Assembly (NCBI GenBank): GCA_016215025.1
Contig: JACRMI010000028.1
Coordinates: 18,708-82,707 of the forward strand
Reading direction: 5' to 3'
DNA: 64,000 nt
Source of the DNA: Chloroflexota bacterium
GTDB taxonomy: Bacteria; Chloroflexota; Anaerolineae; UBA4142
Shown here: positions 17,379 through 26,517 of the stretch, piece after piece
Layout of the letters: each line of letters opens with the position of its first letter
Numbering within the stretch: position 1 is the first letter of the stretch
Made by a program: the position numbers and the translations under genes
The notes under the pieces: generated by a model
Seen by the model: only the letters and a program-made list of their open reading frames with translations
Database searches by the model: none
What the model was told of the DNA's origin: nothing

Positions 17379-19324
17379 CCTTGATGGCGCAAAGCGTGAT
17401 GAAACGAATTTTTCTGGCTGGCTTGCTTGGATTTGTCGCCGCGATTGGTTTGCTCTCGCCTGTTGATGCCCACGCCATCGTCGTTCGCACCGAACCTGCC
17501 GATGGGGCCGTGTTAGATCGCGCGCCGTCCGAGATCAAGCTGTGGTTCACCGAAGCGATCCTGCTCGATTTCACCACCATCGAGATCGTGGATGGCGAGG
17601 GCAAGCACATGCCGGCGCTAGTCACACGCGCGCTGCCCGATCAATCCTCCGATCGAACCTGGTTCGGCGTTCTTATTCGGCTGCCCGAACTCGCACCCAA
17701 CGCGTATCGCCTGAGTTGGCGCGCGATTGCGAATGATGATCTGCACGCCAGTTCCGGCGCGATAGTGTTTGGCGTGCAACATGCGGTTGAACGCTCGGCA
17801 GATACACTGATGGTTCCCACACCGTCGCCGCTTGAAGTGGGACTGCGCTGGCTGAATTTGGGCGCGCTGGCCGGAGTAATCGGCGCGCTTGCATCGCTTG
17901 GGTTAATTTTTCCGACCTTGCCCTTGACCGATGCGCATGAGACGTTCGCGATGTTGCGCCGTCGCGTAATCACCATCGCGCTCATGGCAACGGCGATTGC
18001 GTTTTTTGCCGGGATCGGAATGCTGTTGACGCAAGCGGCCACGGCCGGAGATGCGTGGTGGTCAATCGTCACTCAAACCGGTTACGGCTGGCGCACGATG
18101 GCGCGCGCCGGTGTGATCGTTGTGCTTTTTGGTTTCCTCGTGCGCCTTGCCCAACCATCGGCCGCCGTTGCGCAATCCTCCGATTCGACGGTCAATCGAA
18201 TCGCCGCGTTCGCGTGCCTTGGCATACTCGCAATCCTCGAATCGTTGAACAGTCATGTTACGACTGGCAACTCATTCGTCTCAGTCCTCGCCAACACCGC
18301 GCACCTGCTCGCGGCAGGTGTTTGGGGCGGCGGACTGTTGATTTTTGCGCTGACGCTTGTGCCTTTGCTGCGCGGCAATTCGGCAGAGCATGCGCTCGCG
18401 CGTTCGGTGCTGCGCAGGTTTGGCGCACTTGCGGCAACCAGTCTTGGCGTGCTCGTCGTCACCGGCATTTATATCAGTGGCATCCAAGTTGCCTCGGTGG
18501 ACGCGTTGCTCGTCACACTGTACGGCCAAACGTTGCTCATCAAAGTGGGATTGGCGCTGACCATCGCATCGATCGGATTGGGCAATGCAATGACGCTGCA
18601 TCCACGGGTGGCCGAAATTCTCCGCGCCGTTTTGCATCGTCCGGCAAATAAATCAGAGCGTGAATCTCGTCGGCTTGGTGGAATGGTATTGCTCGAATCC
18701 ATCGGCGCGTTAGGCATTATCTTGTTGGCTGCGTGCTTGGGTGCAACAGCGCCCGCGCGGGGTCCGGAGTTTGATCCGCCTGGCGGACAAGCCGCGCTCA
18801 TTCCGAGTTTATCCACACACGTCGCCGATTTGTTTGTGACATTCTCGATCAAGCCCAATCGGCCGGGCCAAAATTTTATCGATGTCGGAGTCTTCGATAC
18901 GCGCCGCCCCGCGCCCGCGCCGATCGAGCGCGTAACATTGCAACTCCGCGCGCCCGGTGCCCTGAACGATACGATCACACTTGATGCTACGCGGCGCGAT
19001 AATGCGCATTATGAATTTAGCGGCGACGCGATCAACATTTCCGGCGCATGGAATGTGGACCTCGTCATCGTACGTCGCGGGTTGCCCGCTGTGACGAAAA
19101 CAATTCCTTGGACTGTGTACGAATCGCCCGCGTCGAACCAGACGCGCCCAGTGTGGATTTCGAACCAGCCGCTTGCGCCGATTCTGACCTGGCTCGCGTC
19201 AGCCATACTGTTTTTGTTGAGTGGTGTTTTTGTCGTTTGGGGATTGCGACGACCAACGCTGTTGCCGCGATCAGTACTGGGGTTTACCTTCAAATTCGCA
19301 GAGCGCGAAAAGGATCAACGATGA
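17375..19324 (+). CDS. CopC-CopD fusion, copper binding and import
   Basis: A 649-residue protein that binds copper outside the membrane and probably moves it inward. After a signal peptide the mature part starts HAIVVRTEPADGAVL, the CopC type with an N-terminal copper-binding His, and has DLHASSG as the second ligand region (residues about 33-130). A CopD block of about eight membrane helices follows (about 150-465). The last 150 residues form an extra exported beta domain (from about 480) and a final helix near residue 610. The start is GTG at 17375, overlapping the previous stop; ATG at 17384 is the alternative. Its place after three oxidase paralogues suggests it supplies copper to them. 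Confidence 0.88.
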   Translation: MTLMAQSVMKRIFLAGLLGFVAAIGLLSPVDAHAIVVRTEPADGAVLDRAPSEIKLWFTEAILLDFTTIEIVDGEGKHMPALVTRALPDQSSDRTWFGVLIRLPELAPNAYRLSWRAIANDDLHASSGAIVFGVQHAVERSADTLMVPTPSPLEVGLRWLNLGALAGVIGALASLGLIFPTLPLTDAHETFAMLRRRVITIALMATAIAFFAGIGMLLTQAATAGDAWWSIVTQTGYGWRTMARAGVIVVLFGFLVRLAQPSAAVAQSSDSTVNRIAAFACLGILAILESLNSHVTTGNSFVSVLANTAHLLAAGVWGGGLLIFALTLVPLLRGNSAEHALARSVLRRFGALAATSLGVLVVTGIYISGIQVASVDALLVTLYGQTLLIKVGLALTIASIGLGNAMTLHPRVAEILRAVLHRPANKSERESRRLGGMVLLESIGALGIILLAACLGATAPARGPEFDPPGGQAALIPSLSTHVADLFVTFSIKPNRPGQNFIDVGVFDTRRPAPAPIERVTLQLRAPGALNDTITLDATRRDNAHYEFSGDAINISGAWNVDLVIVRRGLPAVTKTIPWTVYESPASNQTRPVWISNQPLAPILTWLASAILFLLSGVFVVWGLRRPTLLPRSVLGFTFKFAEREKDQR

Positions 19325-21483
19325 AGAAAATTGCAATTGCCCTGTTATTCACCCTCTTTGCCATTTTGTTGCTTGGGAATAGCGCCACCATCGCGCGCGT
19401 GGACGCACGCGTTCATTCGCCGCTTGATCCAGCGCTGGCCGAGTTGCTCGCCGCGCAACCGGCCGGGCAAACGCGAGTGATCGTCGTATTGAAGGATCAA
19501 CTTGCCCCGCGCACGATCGGCGGACGGGATCGCGCCGAGCGACGACGACTTGTCGTGCAGAATTTACGCGCGCATTCGGATCGAACACAGGCCAATGTAC
19601 GTGCGCTGCTCAATGCGCGGTCGAATCAAGGACGCGCGCGCGGGGTCACGCCGCTGTGGGTGCTCAACGCCATTGCGCTGACCGCCGACAACGCAGTGAT
19701 CGCCGAACTCGCGCGATTGCCGGAGGTGAGCCGTATCATTGCCGATGCAACGATTGCCGCACCACGTCCGATGGCTCAAACGTCCGCGGCGGCCGAACCG
19801 AACATCAACCTGATCGACGCGCCAGCTTTATGGAACCTGGGTTATCGCGGGCAAGGCGTCGTCGTCGCGAATATGGACACGGGCGCGGATTACGCACATC
19901 CCGATCTTGCCGCGCAGTGGCGAGGCGGGAGCAATAGTTGGTATGATCCGTATGGTCAGCATCCTACGACACCCACCGACATGAACGGACATGGAACGTG
20001 GACGATGAGTGTGATGGTCGGGCGCGACAACGGCGGCAGTTCAATCGGCGTTGCGCCGGATGCAAAATGGATCGCGGTAAAAATATTCGATGACAGCGGC
20101 AATGCGACGTTGAGCGGAATTCACCTCGGATTCCAATGGCTCCTCGATCCGGACGGCAACTCGCTGACGGCCGATGCGCCTGATGTGGTAAACAATTCGT
20201 GGTCGTTCAACAGTATCGGCTGCTTTCTCGATTTCGAACCAGACTTGCAGGCGTTGATTGCAGCGGACATTACGCCGGTTTTTTCCGCCGGTAATTTTGG
20301 ACCGAATAGTTCGACGAGCGCGAGTCCGGGCAACAACCCCAGCGCTTTCGCCGTCGGCGCGACAGGCAATAACGATGCGATTGCCAGCTTTAGCAGTCGT
20401 GGTCCCACCAATTGTGGACGAAGTACGAATGTTACTTTTCCGGCAGTCGTTGCGCCCGGCGTGAACGTTCGCACCGCCGATTTGTATGGCTTGTATACAT
20501 ATGTCTCAGGCACATCCTTTTCCGCGCCGCACACCACTGGAACCTTGGCGTTGTTGCTGAGCGCATTTCCGAATCTTACAGTCGCGCAACAAGAGAACGC
20601 ACTCGTCTCGACTGCGACGGACCTGGGTTCCGCTGGCTCCGACAACACATTTGGCGCCGGACGCATCAACGCACTTGCCGCGTACAACGCGCTTGCCAAT
20701 GGCAACGGGAATAACGCAACGCCAACTCCCAGCGTTGCGCCAACGAATACGCCAACCCCGCTTGCGACCTGGACGCCGACTCGCACGCCAACTGCAACCC
20801 CGTTACCAACTCAAACTGCGACGCCGTTACCCACCGCAACCGCAACGCCCAGTCCGACACCTACATCAGCGCCCAATGCAATTTTTTCCGATGGATTCGA
20901 ATCGGGTAATTTGAGCGCATGGTCAAGTGCGACGACTGGGGGCGGTCGCCTCAGCGTAACAGCCAACGCGACGCTGAACGGCGCATTCGGTATGCAGGCG
21001 GTCATCACCAGTACGACCGCGATCTATGTAACGGATAATTCGCCGACCAATGAAGCATCGTATCATGCGCGATTTTATTTCTCGCCCAACGGCATCACAA
21101 TGGCGAATGGGACCACTCACGAACTTTTGGTTGGACGTTCCACTGCGGGGACAACCCTCTTTAGCGTGCAGATGCGGCGTTCGTCCGGGAATTATCAAGT
21201 GCGCGCGCTAGTACGCAATAACAGCGGCTCAAACCTCGCGACCAATTGGTACACGATCAGCAACGCGAGTCACGCGATTGAAATCGCTTGGCAAGCCAGC
21301 GCGAGTGGCTCACTTGCTTTGTGGCTCGACGGTGCGCTCAAGCAAACGCGCAATGGCATCGCGAATGGCAACCACCGGCTAGACCAAATCCGATTGGGCG
21401 CAATGAATCTGCCTTCGGGTATCTCCGGCACCGAACATTTTGACGGATTTGTTTCGACGCGAACGACGTATATCGGACCCTAG
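19321..21483 (+). CDS. secreted subtilisin-like serine protease (S8) with stalk and C-terminal beta domain
   Basis: Exported protease of 720 residues. The signal peptide (about 1-25) is followed by an I9-like propeptide (about 35-145) and a subtilase domain with Asp186 in NMDTGADY, His224 in NGHGTW and Ser399 in GTSFSAPH, the full triad. A TPT stalk (about 465-515) and a beta domain starting FSDGFESGNLSAWSS and ending RTTYIGP follow; the latter is the same as in paralogue C. The ATG overlaps the CopC-CopD stop (ATGA), so they share an mRNA. It may process the large surface protein or the oxidases. A longer open frame upstream is not used, as the signal peptide begins at 19321. Confidence 0.9.
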   Translation: MKKIAIALLFTLFAILLLGNSATIARVDARVHSPLDPALAELLAAQPAGQTRVIVVLKDQLAPRTIGGRDRAERRRLVVQNLRAHSDRTQANVRALLNARSNQGRARGVTPLWVLNAIALTADNAVIAELARLPEVSRIIADATIAAPRPMAQTSAAAEPNINLIDAPALWNLGYRGQGVVVANMDTGADYAHPDLAAQWRGGSNSWYDPYGQHPTTPTDMNGHGTWTMSVMVGRDNGGSSIGVAPDAKWIAVKIFDDSGNATLSGIHLGFQWLLDPDGNSLTADAPDVVNNSWSFNSIGCFLDFEPDLQALIAADITPVFSAGNFGPNSSTSASPGNNPSAFAVGATGNNDAIASFSSRGPTNCGRSTNVTFPAVVAPGVNVRTADLYGLYTYVSGTSFSAPHTTGTLALLLSAFPNLTVAQQENALVSTATDLGSAGSDNTFGAGRINALAAYNALANGNGNNATPTPSVAPTNTPTPLATWTPTRTPTATPLPTQTATPLPTATATPSPTPTSAPNAIFSDGFESGNLSAWSSATTGGGRLSVTANATLNGAFGMQAVITSTTAIYVTDNSPTNEASYHARFYFSPNGITMANGTTHELLVGRSTAGTTLFSVQMRRSSGNYQVRALVRNNSGSNLATNWYTISNASHAIEIAWQASASGSLALWLDGALKQTRNGIANGNHRLDQIRLGAMNLPSGISGTEHFDGFVSTRTTYIGP

Positions 21484-21508
21484 CCAATTTCTTTAAGGGG
21501 AAACGCAA

Positions 21509-22210
21509 ATGGAACGCCAACGATTGATGATTTTAGCGCTCTTGATATTATGCTTTGGATTCGGTTGTCAATTTGCGAATATGTTCGCTGCGACTGCTGA
21601 AGATGAACCCATCAGCGAAGAAGAAGCTTTTGAGATCGAACCGGTGGCCCCCGCCGAGCCAACCGAGCTGTTTGAGACGCCAACCCTGGCCGCCAAAGTG
21701 CCGACGGTTGTATCGATTTTGCCTGTCAAGACGCCAACGCGTCAGGTGGCGACACCGGCAAAAACACCCACCAAGAATACAAGTTCAACCCGTGTGGCCG
21801 TTGGTCCTACGCTCCCTGTATTAAAAACTCCGGTTCGAACCGTGGTGGCGACTACCATACCGTTTGCCCCTGTCGCCGGTAGTTCGTTCGTGCCGCCTCC
21901 GCCACCCTGTCGCAGCCCCAACGCCAAGATTACGTTCCCCACGTCCGACCGCAGTGTGTCCGGCACCATTGAAATTCTCGGGACCGCCAATCGCTCCGAT
22001 TTGAAATTGTGGAAGGTAGAATATCGTCCGGCTTCAACAAGCGCATTCACCGAGTTGAATAAATCGGACAAAGGTATTTCGAACGGTGTGCTGGGACGCT
22101 TGGCGACCAAGAATTTGCCCAATGGAACCTATTGGCTTCGGCTCAGCGTCCTAGGCAAAGAACATATCTTTCTTGCGCCCTGCCAAGCGCGATTCAAGAT
22201 AACCAATTGA
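21509..22210 (+). CDS. exported stalked protein with Ig-like C-terminal domain
   Basis: A 233-residue envelope protein. The N-terminal hydrophobic segment (LMILALLILCFGFGC) ends in a Cys that could be lipidated, although the lipobox is poor. An acidic stretch (EEEAFEIEP) and a Pro-Thr stalk (about 45-125) precede a domain starting CRSPNAKITFPT, with GTIEILGTANRSD and a closing Cys, like an Ig-type module found in penicillin-binding and surface proteins. AAGGGG precedes the ATG. It is the last gene of the plus-strand block and ends before the bidirectional terminator at 22369. Function unknown. Confidence 0.75.
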   Translation: MERQRLMILALLILCFGFGCQFANMFAATAEDEPISEEEAFEIEPVAPAEPTELFETPTLAAKVPTVVSILPVKTPTRQVATPAKTPTKNTSSTRVAVGPTLPVLKTPVRTVVATTIPFAPVAGSSFVPPPPPCRSPNAKITFPTSDRSVSGTIEILGTANRSDLKLWKVEYRPASTSAFTELNKSDKGISNGVLGRLATKNLPNGTYWLRLSVLGKEHIFLAPCQARFKITN

Positions 22211-22368
22211 CCCTTCTCGATTTGCATGTTCCTGCTTTTCTCGGCAAAGGACTCGCGCTGGCAATCTCATTGGTCGGCACCCTCCTGACGCTCAACACGG
22301 TTAGTGACTTTTTGATCCATCCCGCGATCGATTCAGTTGGCGACCGTACATCATCTGCAAAACACGCA

Positions 22369-22399
22369 AAACTCCCACCGGCAATGCCGGTGGGAGTTT
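22369..22399. terminator. bidirectional terminator between convergent genes
   Basis: A perfect 14-bp stem (AAACTCCCACCGGC) with a 3-nt loop. A-run on one side and T-run on the other let it serve both the surface cluster (plus) and the MFS gene (minus), whose stop lies 6 nt away. Confidence 0.85.
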
Positions 22400-22404
22400 G
22401 CAAT

Positions 22405-23682
22405 TCAGTCTCCCGTTTCTGTACTGCTCGAAACCGGTAGAGGATTCGTCTGGAGCCGCAAGGTCTCCGGCATGTTGATCAGCAATGGCAAACGAACTAC
22501 CAAGTCGAGCGCGATAAAGAAGAGAAACACATATTGAGGTCCGACCTTGTCCCAGATAATGCCTGCTAGAAAAGTGGCTGTTGCATTGAATACCATTTTA
22601 GTGAATCGAGCAATGCCCAGCCACCGCCCCATCTGCTGCGCGACCACGAGTTCGCGTTCCATCGCTGCTGCAATTGGGCCGCCGATATAGAAAAAACCTT
22701 GCAGCATTCCAGCGACGAGCAGTACGGCGGGATGTGGCGAAACGATGAGTAGAATCAGGGACAGCCAAAATAACGGAATGGACAAATAGAGAATACGTTT
22801 GCGCCCGACCTTGTCTGCAAGACGCCCCAGGGGAATTGCAAAAATTATAGAGGTGAGGGCGGCACTCGTCACGACCGCGCCCAAGACAAGTTCGTCTGCG
22901 CCCTTAATCTCATGCGCGAAAACCGGCACAAAGGGAAAGATCATCCCCAGAGGCAAACTGCCAATCGAGGCAATCACGAGCCAGCGTTTCAAGTTCTTTC
23001 CTTCGCGCAGCACCTCGGAGAGATCACGGATCAGATTGGGCGTATACACCCCAGGCGCATGCCACCGTCGATTGGACAACTGCGTTGCAACGATGCCGAA
23101 AGTGAGTCCTGAGAACAGAAACGCCACAAAGAAAAGCGGACGGATCCCAGCCGTCGTGACGCCGCCGAACAGCGTCACAAGCCAAGCGCCGATGAGTGGA
23201 CCGGCCATCCCCAAGAGTCCCGCGCCGAAGGTTTCGCAGATCATCATGCCGGTGGCGCGGTCTTCATTCACCAGACAATTTCCGCAGATGGTCGCGCAGC
23301 TGTGAGTGCTGATCGAGTAGCCGAGCCAATAGGTCGCCATGGCGATAAAGGCAAACATCCAATCATTGACCAAGCCATACGTCAGATAGGAACACGCCAC
23401 CAACCCAATGCCAAGCAAGTAGATCTTGCGAGGACCAATGCGATCAATGTACCAACCGGTGAACGGTCCGATCACGCCGGCGAGAAACATCCCCAGACTA
23501 ATGACCATGCCCAACTGCGTTGCCGTTGCGCCAAGCGAAACAATGTAGAGAGAAAGATACGGAAAAACAATCTGGTACGCTAAACGATCAAGGGAGGTGC
23601 GCATTACTGTAACGCGCCAATCGCGCGCCTGCCGAACGAGGAAAGCCATCCAGCTTGAGACAAAGAGTGTGTTCACTTTCAT
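22405..23682 (-). CDS. major facilitator superfamily transporter, leaderless start
   Basis: Inner-membrane transporter of 425 residues with about 12 helices. MFS marks are GWYIDRIGPRKIYLLG in loop 2-3 and PLGRLADKVGRKRILYL in loop 8-9. The sequence fits drug or metabolite exporters; the substrate is unknown. The start at 23682 is chosen because a promoter with TTGAGA-17-TATAAT ends 7 nt before this ATG, so the mRNA would begin at the start codon itself. The open frame continues 24 codons upstream, but those lie in the promoter. It converges on the surface cluster and shares its terminator. Confidence 0.88.
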   Translation of the reverse strand: MKVNTLFVSSWMAFLVRQARDWRVTVMRTSLDRLAYQIVFPYLSLYIVSLGATATQLGMVISLGMFLAGVIGPFTGWYIDRIGPRKIYLLGIGLVACSYLTYGLVNDWMFAFIAMATYWLGYSISTHSCATICGNCLVNEDRATGMMICETFGAGLLGMAGPLIGAWLVTLFGGVTTAGIRPLFFVAFLFSGLTFGIVATQLSNRRWHAPGVYTPNLIRDLSEVLREGKNLKRWLVIASIGSLPLGMIFPFVPVFAHEIKGADELVLGAVVTSAALTSIIFAIPLGRLADKVGRKRILYLSIPLFWLSLILLIVSPHPAVLLVAGMLQGFFYIGGPIAAAMERELVVAQQMGRWLGIARFTKMVFNATATFLAGIIWDKVGPQYVFLFFIALDLVVRLPLLINMPETLRLQTNPLPVSSSTETGD

Positions 23683-23689
23683 CGTAAAC

Positions 23690-23718
23690 ATTATATCCCA
23701 AGCCGCAAGTTGTCTCAA
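23690..23718 (-). promoter_or_regulatory. sigma-70 type promoter of a leaderless MFS gene
   Basis: TTGAGA (23713-23718), 17-nt spacer, TATAAT (23690-23695), then 7 nt to ATG. The geometry places the transcription start on the start codon. Confidence 0.75.
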
Positions 23719-23726
23719 ATAATGAC

Positions 23727-24104
23727 CTAGTGCCGTGCCTCCGGTCCGTTCCAACGCCTGAATAAATCGGGATGCGCGACACCCAATAAATCCAGCACGC
23801 GCCCGACGGTCTGATTCACAATGTCGTCAATCGTCTTGGGCTTGTGATAGAACGCCGGCATCGGCGGCGTAATGATCGCGCCTATCTCGGCTGCCTGGGT
23901 CATCAAGCGCAAATGCCCCACGTGCAACGGAGTTTCGCGCACGACGAGAACGAGGCGGCGTCGTTCCTTGAGCGTCACATCGGCGGCGCGCACCAATAAA
24001 TTATCGTTGAACGAATTAGCAATGCCGGACAAGGTCTTGATCGAGCAAGGGACCACGACCATTCCATCCGTGTGAAACGAACCGCTCGCAATCGAGATAG
24101 TAAA
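23727..24104 (-). pseudogene. ubiX: truncated UbiX-like flavin prenyltransferase
   Basis: Only the C-terminal two thirds remains. IASGSFHTDGMVVVPCS, LLVRAADVTLKERR and VVRETPLHVGHLRLM are the UbiX/Pad1 hallmarks for flavin mononucleotide and prenyl-phosphate binding. The N-terminal Rossmann strand (GISGASG type) is missing. Upstream of about 24104 the frame turns into unrelated sequence that is the reverse of an integrase-core fragment. An insertion or rearrangement has therefore removed the start. The remnant should be inactive unless another copy exists in the genome. Confidence 0.8.
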
Positions 24105-24146
24105 TATAGGCAAGCCTTCAAGCGGGTCGCCGTGGGTTCGTCTATC

Positions 24147-24443
24147 TAAGTCTTGAAGACCCTCTATCGTGCGCCCAAGGCAAATGCAATTTATGAACGG
24201 TTTTTGGGTGGCGTACGAAGAAAATGTCTCGACCGCATCCTGGTCTTGGGAGAGCAACATTTGTATCGCGTGATCCGGGACGCGAAGTGCGTGGAGTATT
24301 TTAACCACGCGCGGCCACACCTGGGGATTGAGCAAAGAATTGCGGAGGGGCTTGGATCAGAGAGAAAAGAGGAACGAAAGGGAAAGATTATCGCGTTTCC
24401 AGTGCTCAATAGGCTGCATCACGATTACCGGCTCACCGCGTAA
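24147..24443 (+). pseudogene. C-terminal fragment of an integrase-core (rve) transposase
   Basis: Encodes PKANAIYERFLGGVRRK, ILGEQHLYRVIRD and FNHARPHLGIEQRI, the end of a DDE integrase core with the catalytic Glu in the YERF region. The catalytic Asp residues and the N-terminal helix-turn-helix are absent. It abuts the broken ubiX, and is the probable cause of that break. The exact subfamily (IS3- or IS481-like) cannot be fixed. Confidence 0.75.
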
Positions 24444-24834
24444 GACACCCAGGGCCGATAAATGGGAACGGACAGGGTTTTCAGCCAACACAGGTTAAAT
24501 CTTATGGGTGTGCAGAGTCTATTAAGGTTGTCCCCCAACAGTCCAGTGATAAGCGTGCCCCTAAAACGCGAGGGAAAGTTGGACCGGTTGCTGGTCAACC
24601 GGAATTGGCGTGCCTAGTCCAATAATGGTGGACACATCCAGCCCACGTGCTGGATAGCGTCTCACCGCTCGGGTAGTCTGCGCATCACCGAAAATAAAAT
24701 CGCGCGTCTTGGGAGCGAAACGAACATCGATTGTTTTGCCTGCTTAGGTCGTACCGACACCACATTGATAATCCTAAATCGGAAGATGCTACGTCTTACG
24801 CTTGAAAGACGAGCGCATGGACCCGAGACCGTTT
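24444..24834. other. decayed region, nothing recognised
   Basis: About 390 bases next to the transposase fragment and before the conserved 395-residue gene on the minus strand. Short open frames on both strands show no family marks. A small stem CCGGTTG/CAACCGG occurs near 24583. Confidence 0.5.
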
Positions 24835-26022
24835 TCACAAGGAACCTAAGGGGAGCTGCCCAGCTTTGAGAGCTGTGGTTTGGTCGAGGGTGAACGGTGG
24901 TTCGAAGAGGTCTGCGGTTTCTCCATAACAACGGAATAGATCCGCAATAAAGTGAAGCCGCTCCGCCAAGTTAGACCAATCGACCGCTCCGGTCTCACTC
25001 AGACTGTCCGGCGTGGGATCGATCTCTTTGAGCAAAACCAATAAATCCGGGTTGGCGACCTGCTTGATCAAGGCAGGAAATTCGGCATGCAGATCCTCGC
25101 CTAATCGGAGGCAGACGCCGTGCGGGAGCGTCAGGACCATCATATGCTCAGTGACGAGCGATCGGAGCTGCTGGCGTATATCCACGCGCAATTGGTTCAT
25201 GGCGAGATCGAACAACGTCGGTCGCCGAAACACATGCCGGACGAGCAGGGTGAGATAGAGAAACCAGCCGCGCCCTGGAAACAAGGCTTGGAGTAGACGA
25301 AGCGTAAACAGACGGGGCTTGACCCAGCCGGCTTCGAGCGCCGCGGTAATTTCGGGTTGCAAGCGGGTCTGCTCGTGCAGACCAATTTCGAGGTTGGCGA
25401 GTAGCATCGCTTCCGCACGCACCTTGGGATCCCGCTCGAAAAGGGCTTGATAGTAGCGTGCAAAGGCTTGCCGCAATAAGCGCTGCCCTTCGGGCGGCTC
25501 GCCCGGTCGCAAGGATGCGCAAAAGTGTGCTAGGTGATCGGCGTTGAAGGACGGATCATCGAGACAGGTTGCAGCAAAACGTGCGAACTCGCGTCCAATC
25601 TCCGCAAACACTTTCAAGTTTCCCCGCGCAACGGAATCGCTCGCTCGCTCCATCGCACCCAAAGGATTCAGCACCGCCCACGCTTGTTGGCGAATCTCGT
25701 TGGGTTCGCGTGGACTATCCAGGGCTTGAGCAAGTGCAACCACGTTGTCCGTCGTTGGCTCGGTCCGCGATTCGCTTGTCAAGAAACGCTCCAAGGTGCG
25801 GCGCATATCTTCTTTGCGAATGGTCTGTCCAGCTTGTTTGGATGCCCAAGTCGCAAAGGTGCACCAATTGGCAGCCGGAGCAGTACGCGCCGCGACCACG
25901 AGTGAAAGCTCGTGATAGCATTGTGTGATTTGCAGGTTGCGCAGAACGGGATCGCGGAGAGCCGCGATGCGCTCTACATCGGTCGGGGAAGGTCTGTCGG
26001 TGCGCTCGGTTTGAAGGTACAT
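24835..26022 (-). CDS. conserved hypothetical protein, 395 residues
   Basis: I do not recognise a named family, although the opening (ITQCYHELSLVVAARTAP, then NWCTFATWASKQAGQTIR) recalls a conserved hypothetical of Actinobacteria and Chloroflexota. It is mainly helical, without signal peptide. One hydrophobic patch (LFPGRGWFLYLTLLVRHVF) may touch the membrane. The ATG at 26022 has GAGGA upstream; a TTG two codons earlier is the alternative. It stands alone between mobile-element remnants. Composition is like its neighbours, so it may be native or an old arrival. Function unknown. Confidence 0.7.
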   Translation of the reverse strand: MYLQTERTDRPSPTDVERIAALRDPVLRNLQITQCYHELSLVVAARTAPAANWCTFATWASKQAGQTIRKEDMRRTLERFLTSESRTEPTTDNVVALAQALDSPREPNEIRQQAWAVLNPLGAMERASDSVARGNLKVFAEIGREFARFAATCLDDPSFNADHLAHFCASLRPGEPPEGQRLLRQAFARYYQALFERDPKVRAEAMLLANLEIGLHEQTRLQPEITAALEAGWVKPRLFTLRLLQALFPGRGWFLYLTLLVRHVFRRPTLFDLAMNQLRVDIRQQLRSLVTEHMMVLTLPHGVCLRLGEDLHAEFPALIKQVANPDLLVLLKEIDPTPDSLSETGAVDWSNLAERLHFIADLFRCYGETADLFEPPFTLDQTTALKAGQLPLGSL

Positions 26023-26517
26023 GGTCAATCCTCAATCACATGTGCCGTTGTCGCTATGCCACCTCGGTGCCATCGGCTTGGCGAAACCCGATGCGTTAGC
26101 CGGTTTGCTGTTCGCGTGATGGATTCCCGATCTATCCCAAATGGGTGTGCGGGAAGGCCTCGCAATGCTTTAGCCCGTCTCCGAAAAACCCGATCGAGGC
26201 TGGCATGGGCGAACGGAATCACTCCCACCCAAGACACGCTGCACAGATGCATCAGCATCCGTTCTAGTTCGCGCGCGCCAGAACCAAAAATCTCACGGCA
26301 CTTTCCAAGGTCTGACGTGGTCCACCCGCTGTCCTTGCCCATTTCAAATCGTGTTGTGGGGATCGAGTATAGAGTGCCTCCAAAATCAAGTCAATAGGGG
26401 GGCGACATAGTGTTTGATGACACCCGGTCTTTATATGTGCTCGTCTATCATTTCGACAAAGGTCTCCAATAGCGAAAGGGCAAAGCAGTGGCGATTTTCC
26501 CGAAGCACTTCTAGGGC
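26023..26517. other. region upstream of the 395-residue gene and of the ISL3 remnant
   Basis: About 500 bases with overlapping open frames on both strands but no motif, ribosome site or family resemblance. It may contain the lost N-terminal part of the ISL3 element, decayed past recognition. Confidence 0.45.

Noticed and set aside
26025..26342. Minus-strand 105-codon frame just upstream of the 395-residue gene
   Set aside because: No motif or ribosome site, with a competing frame on the other strand.
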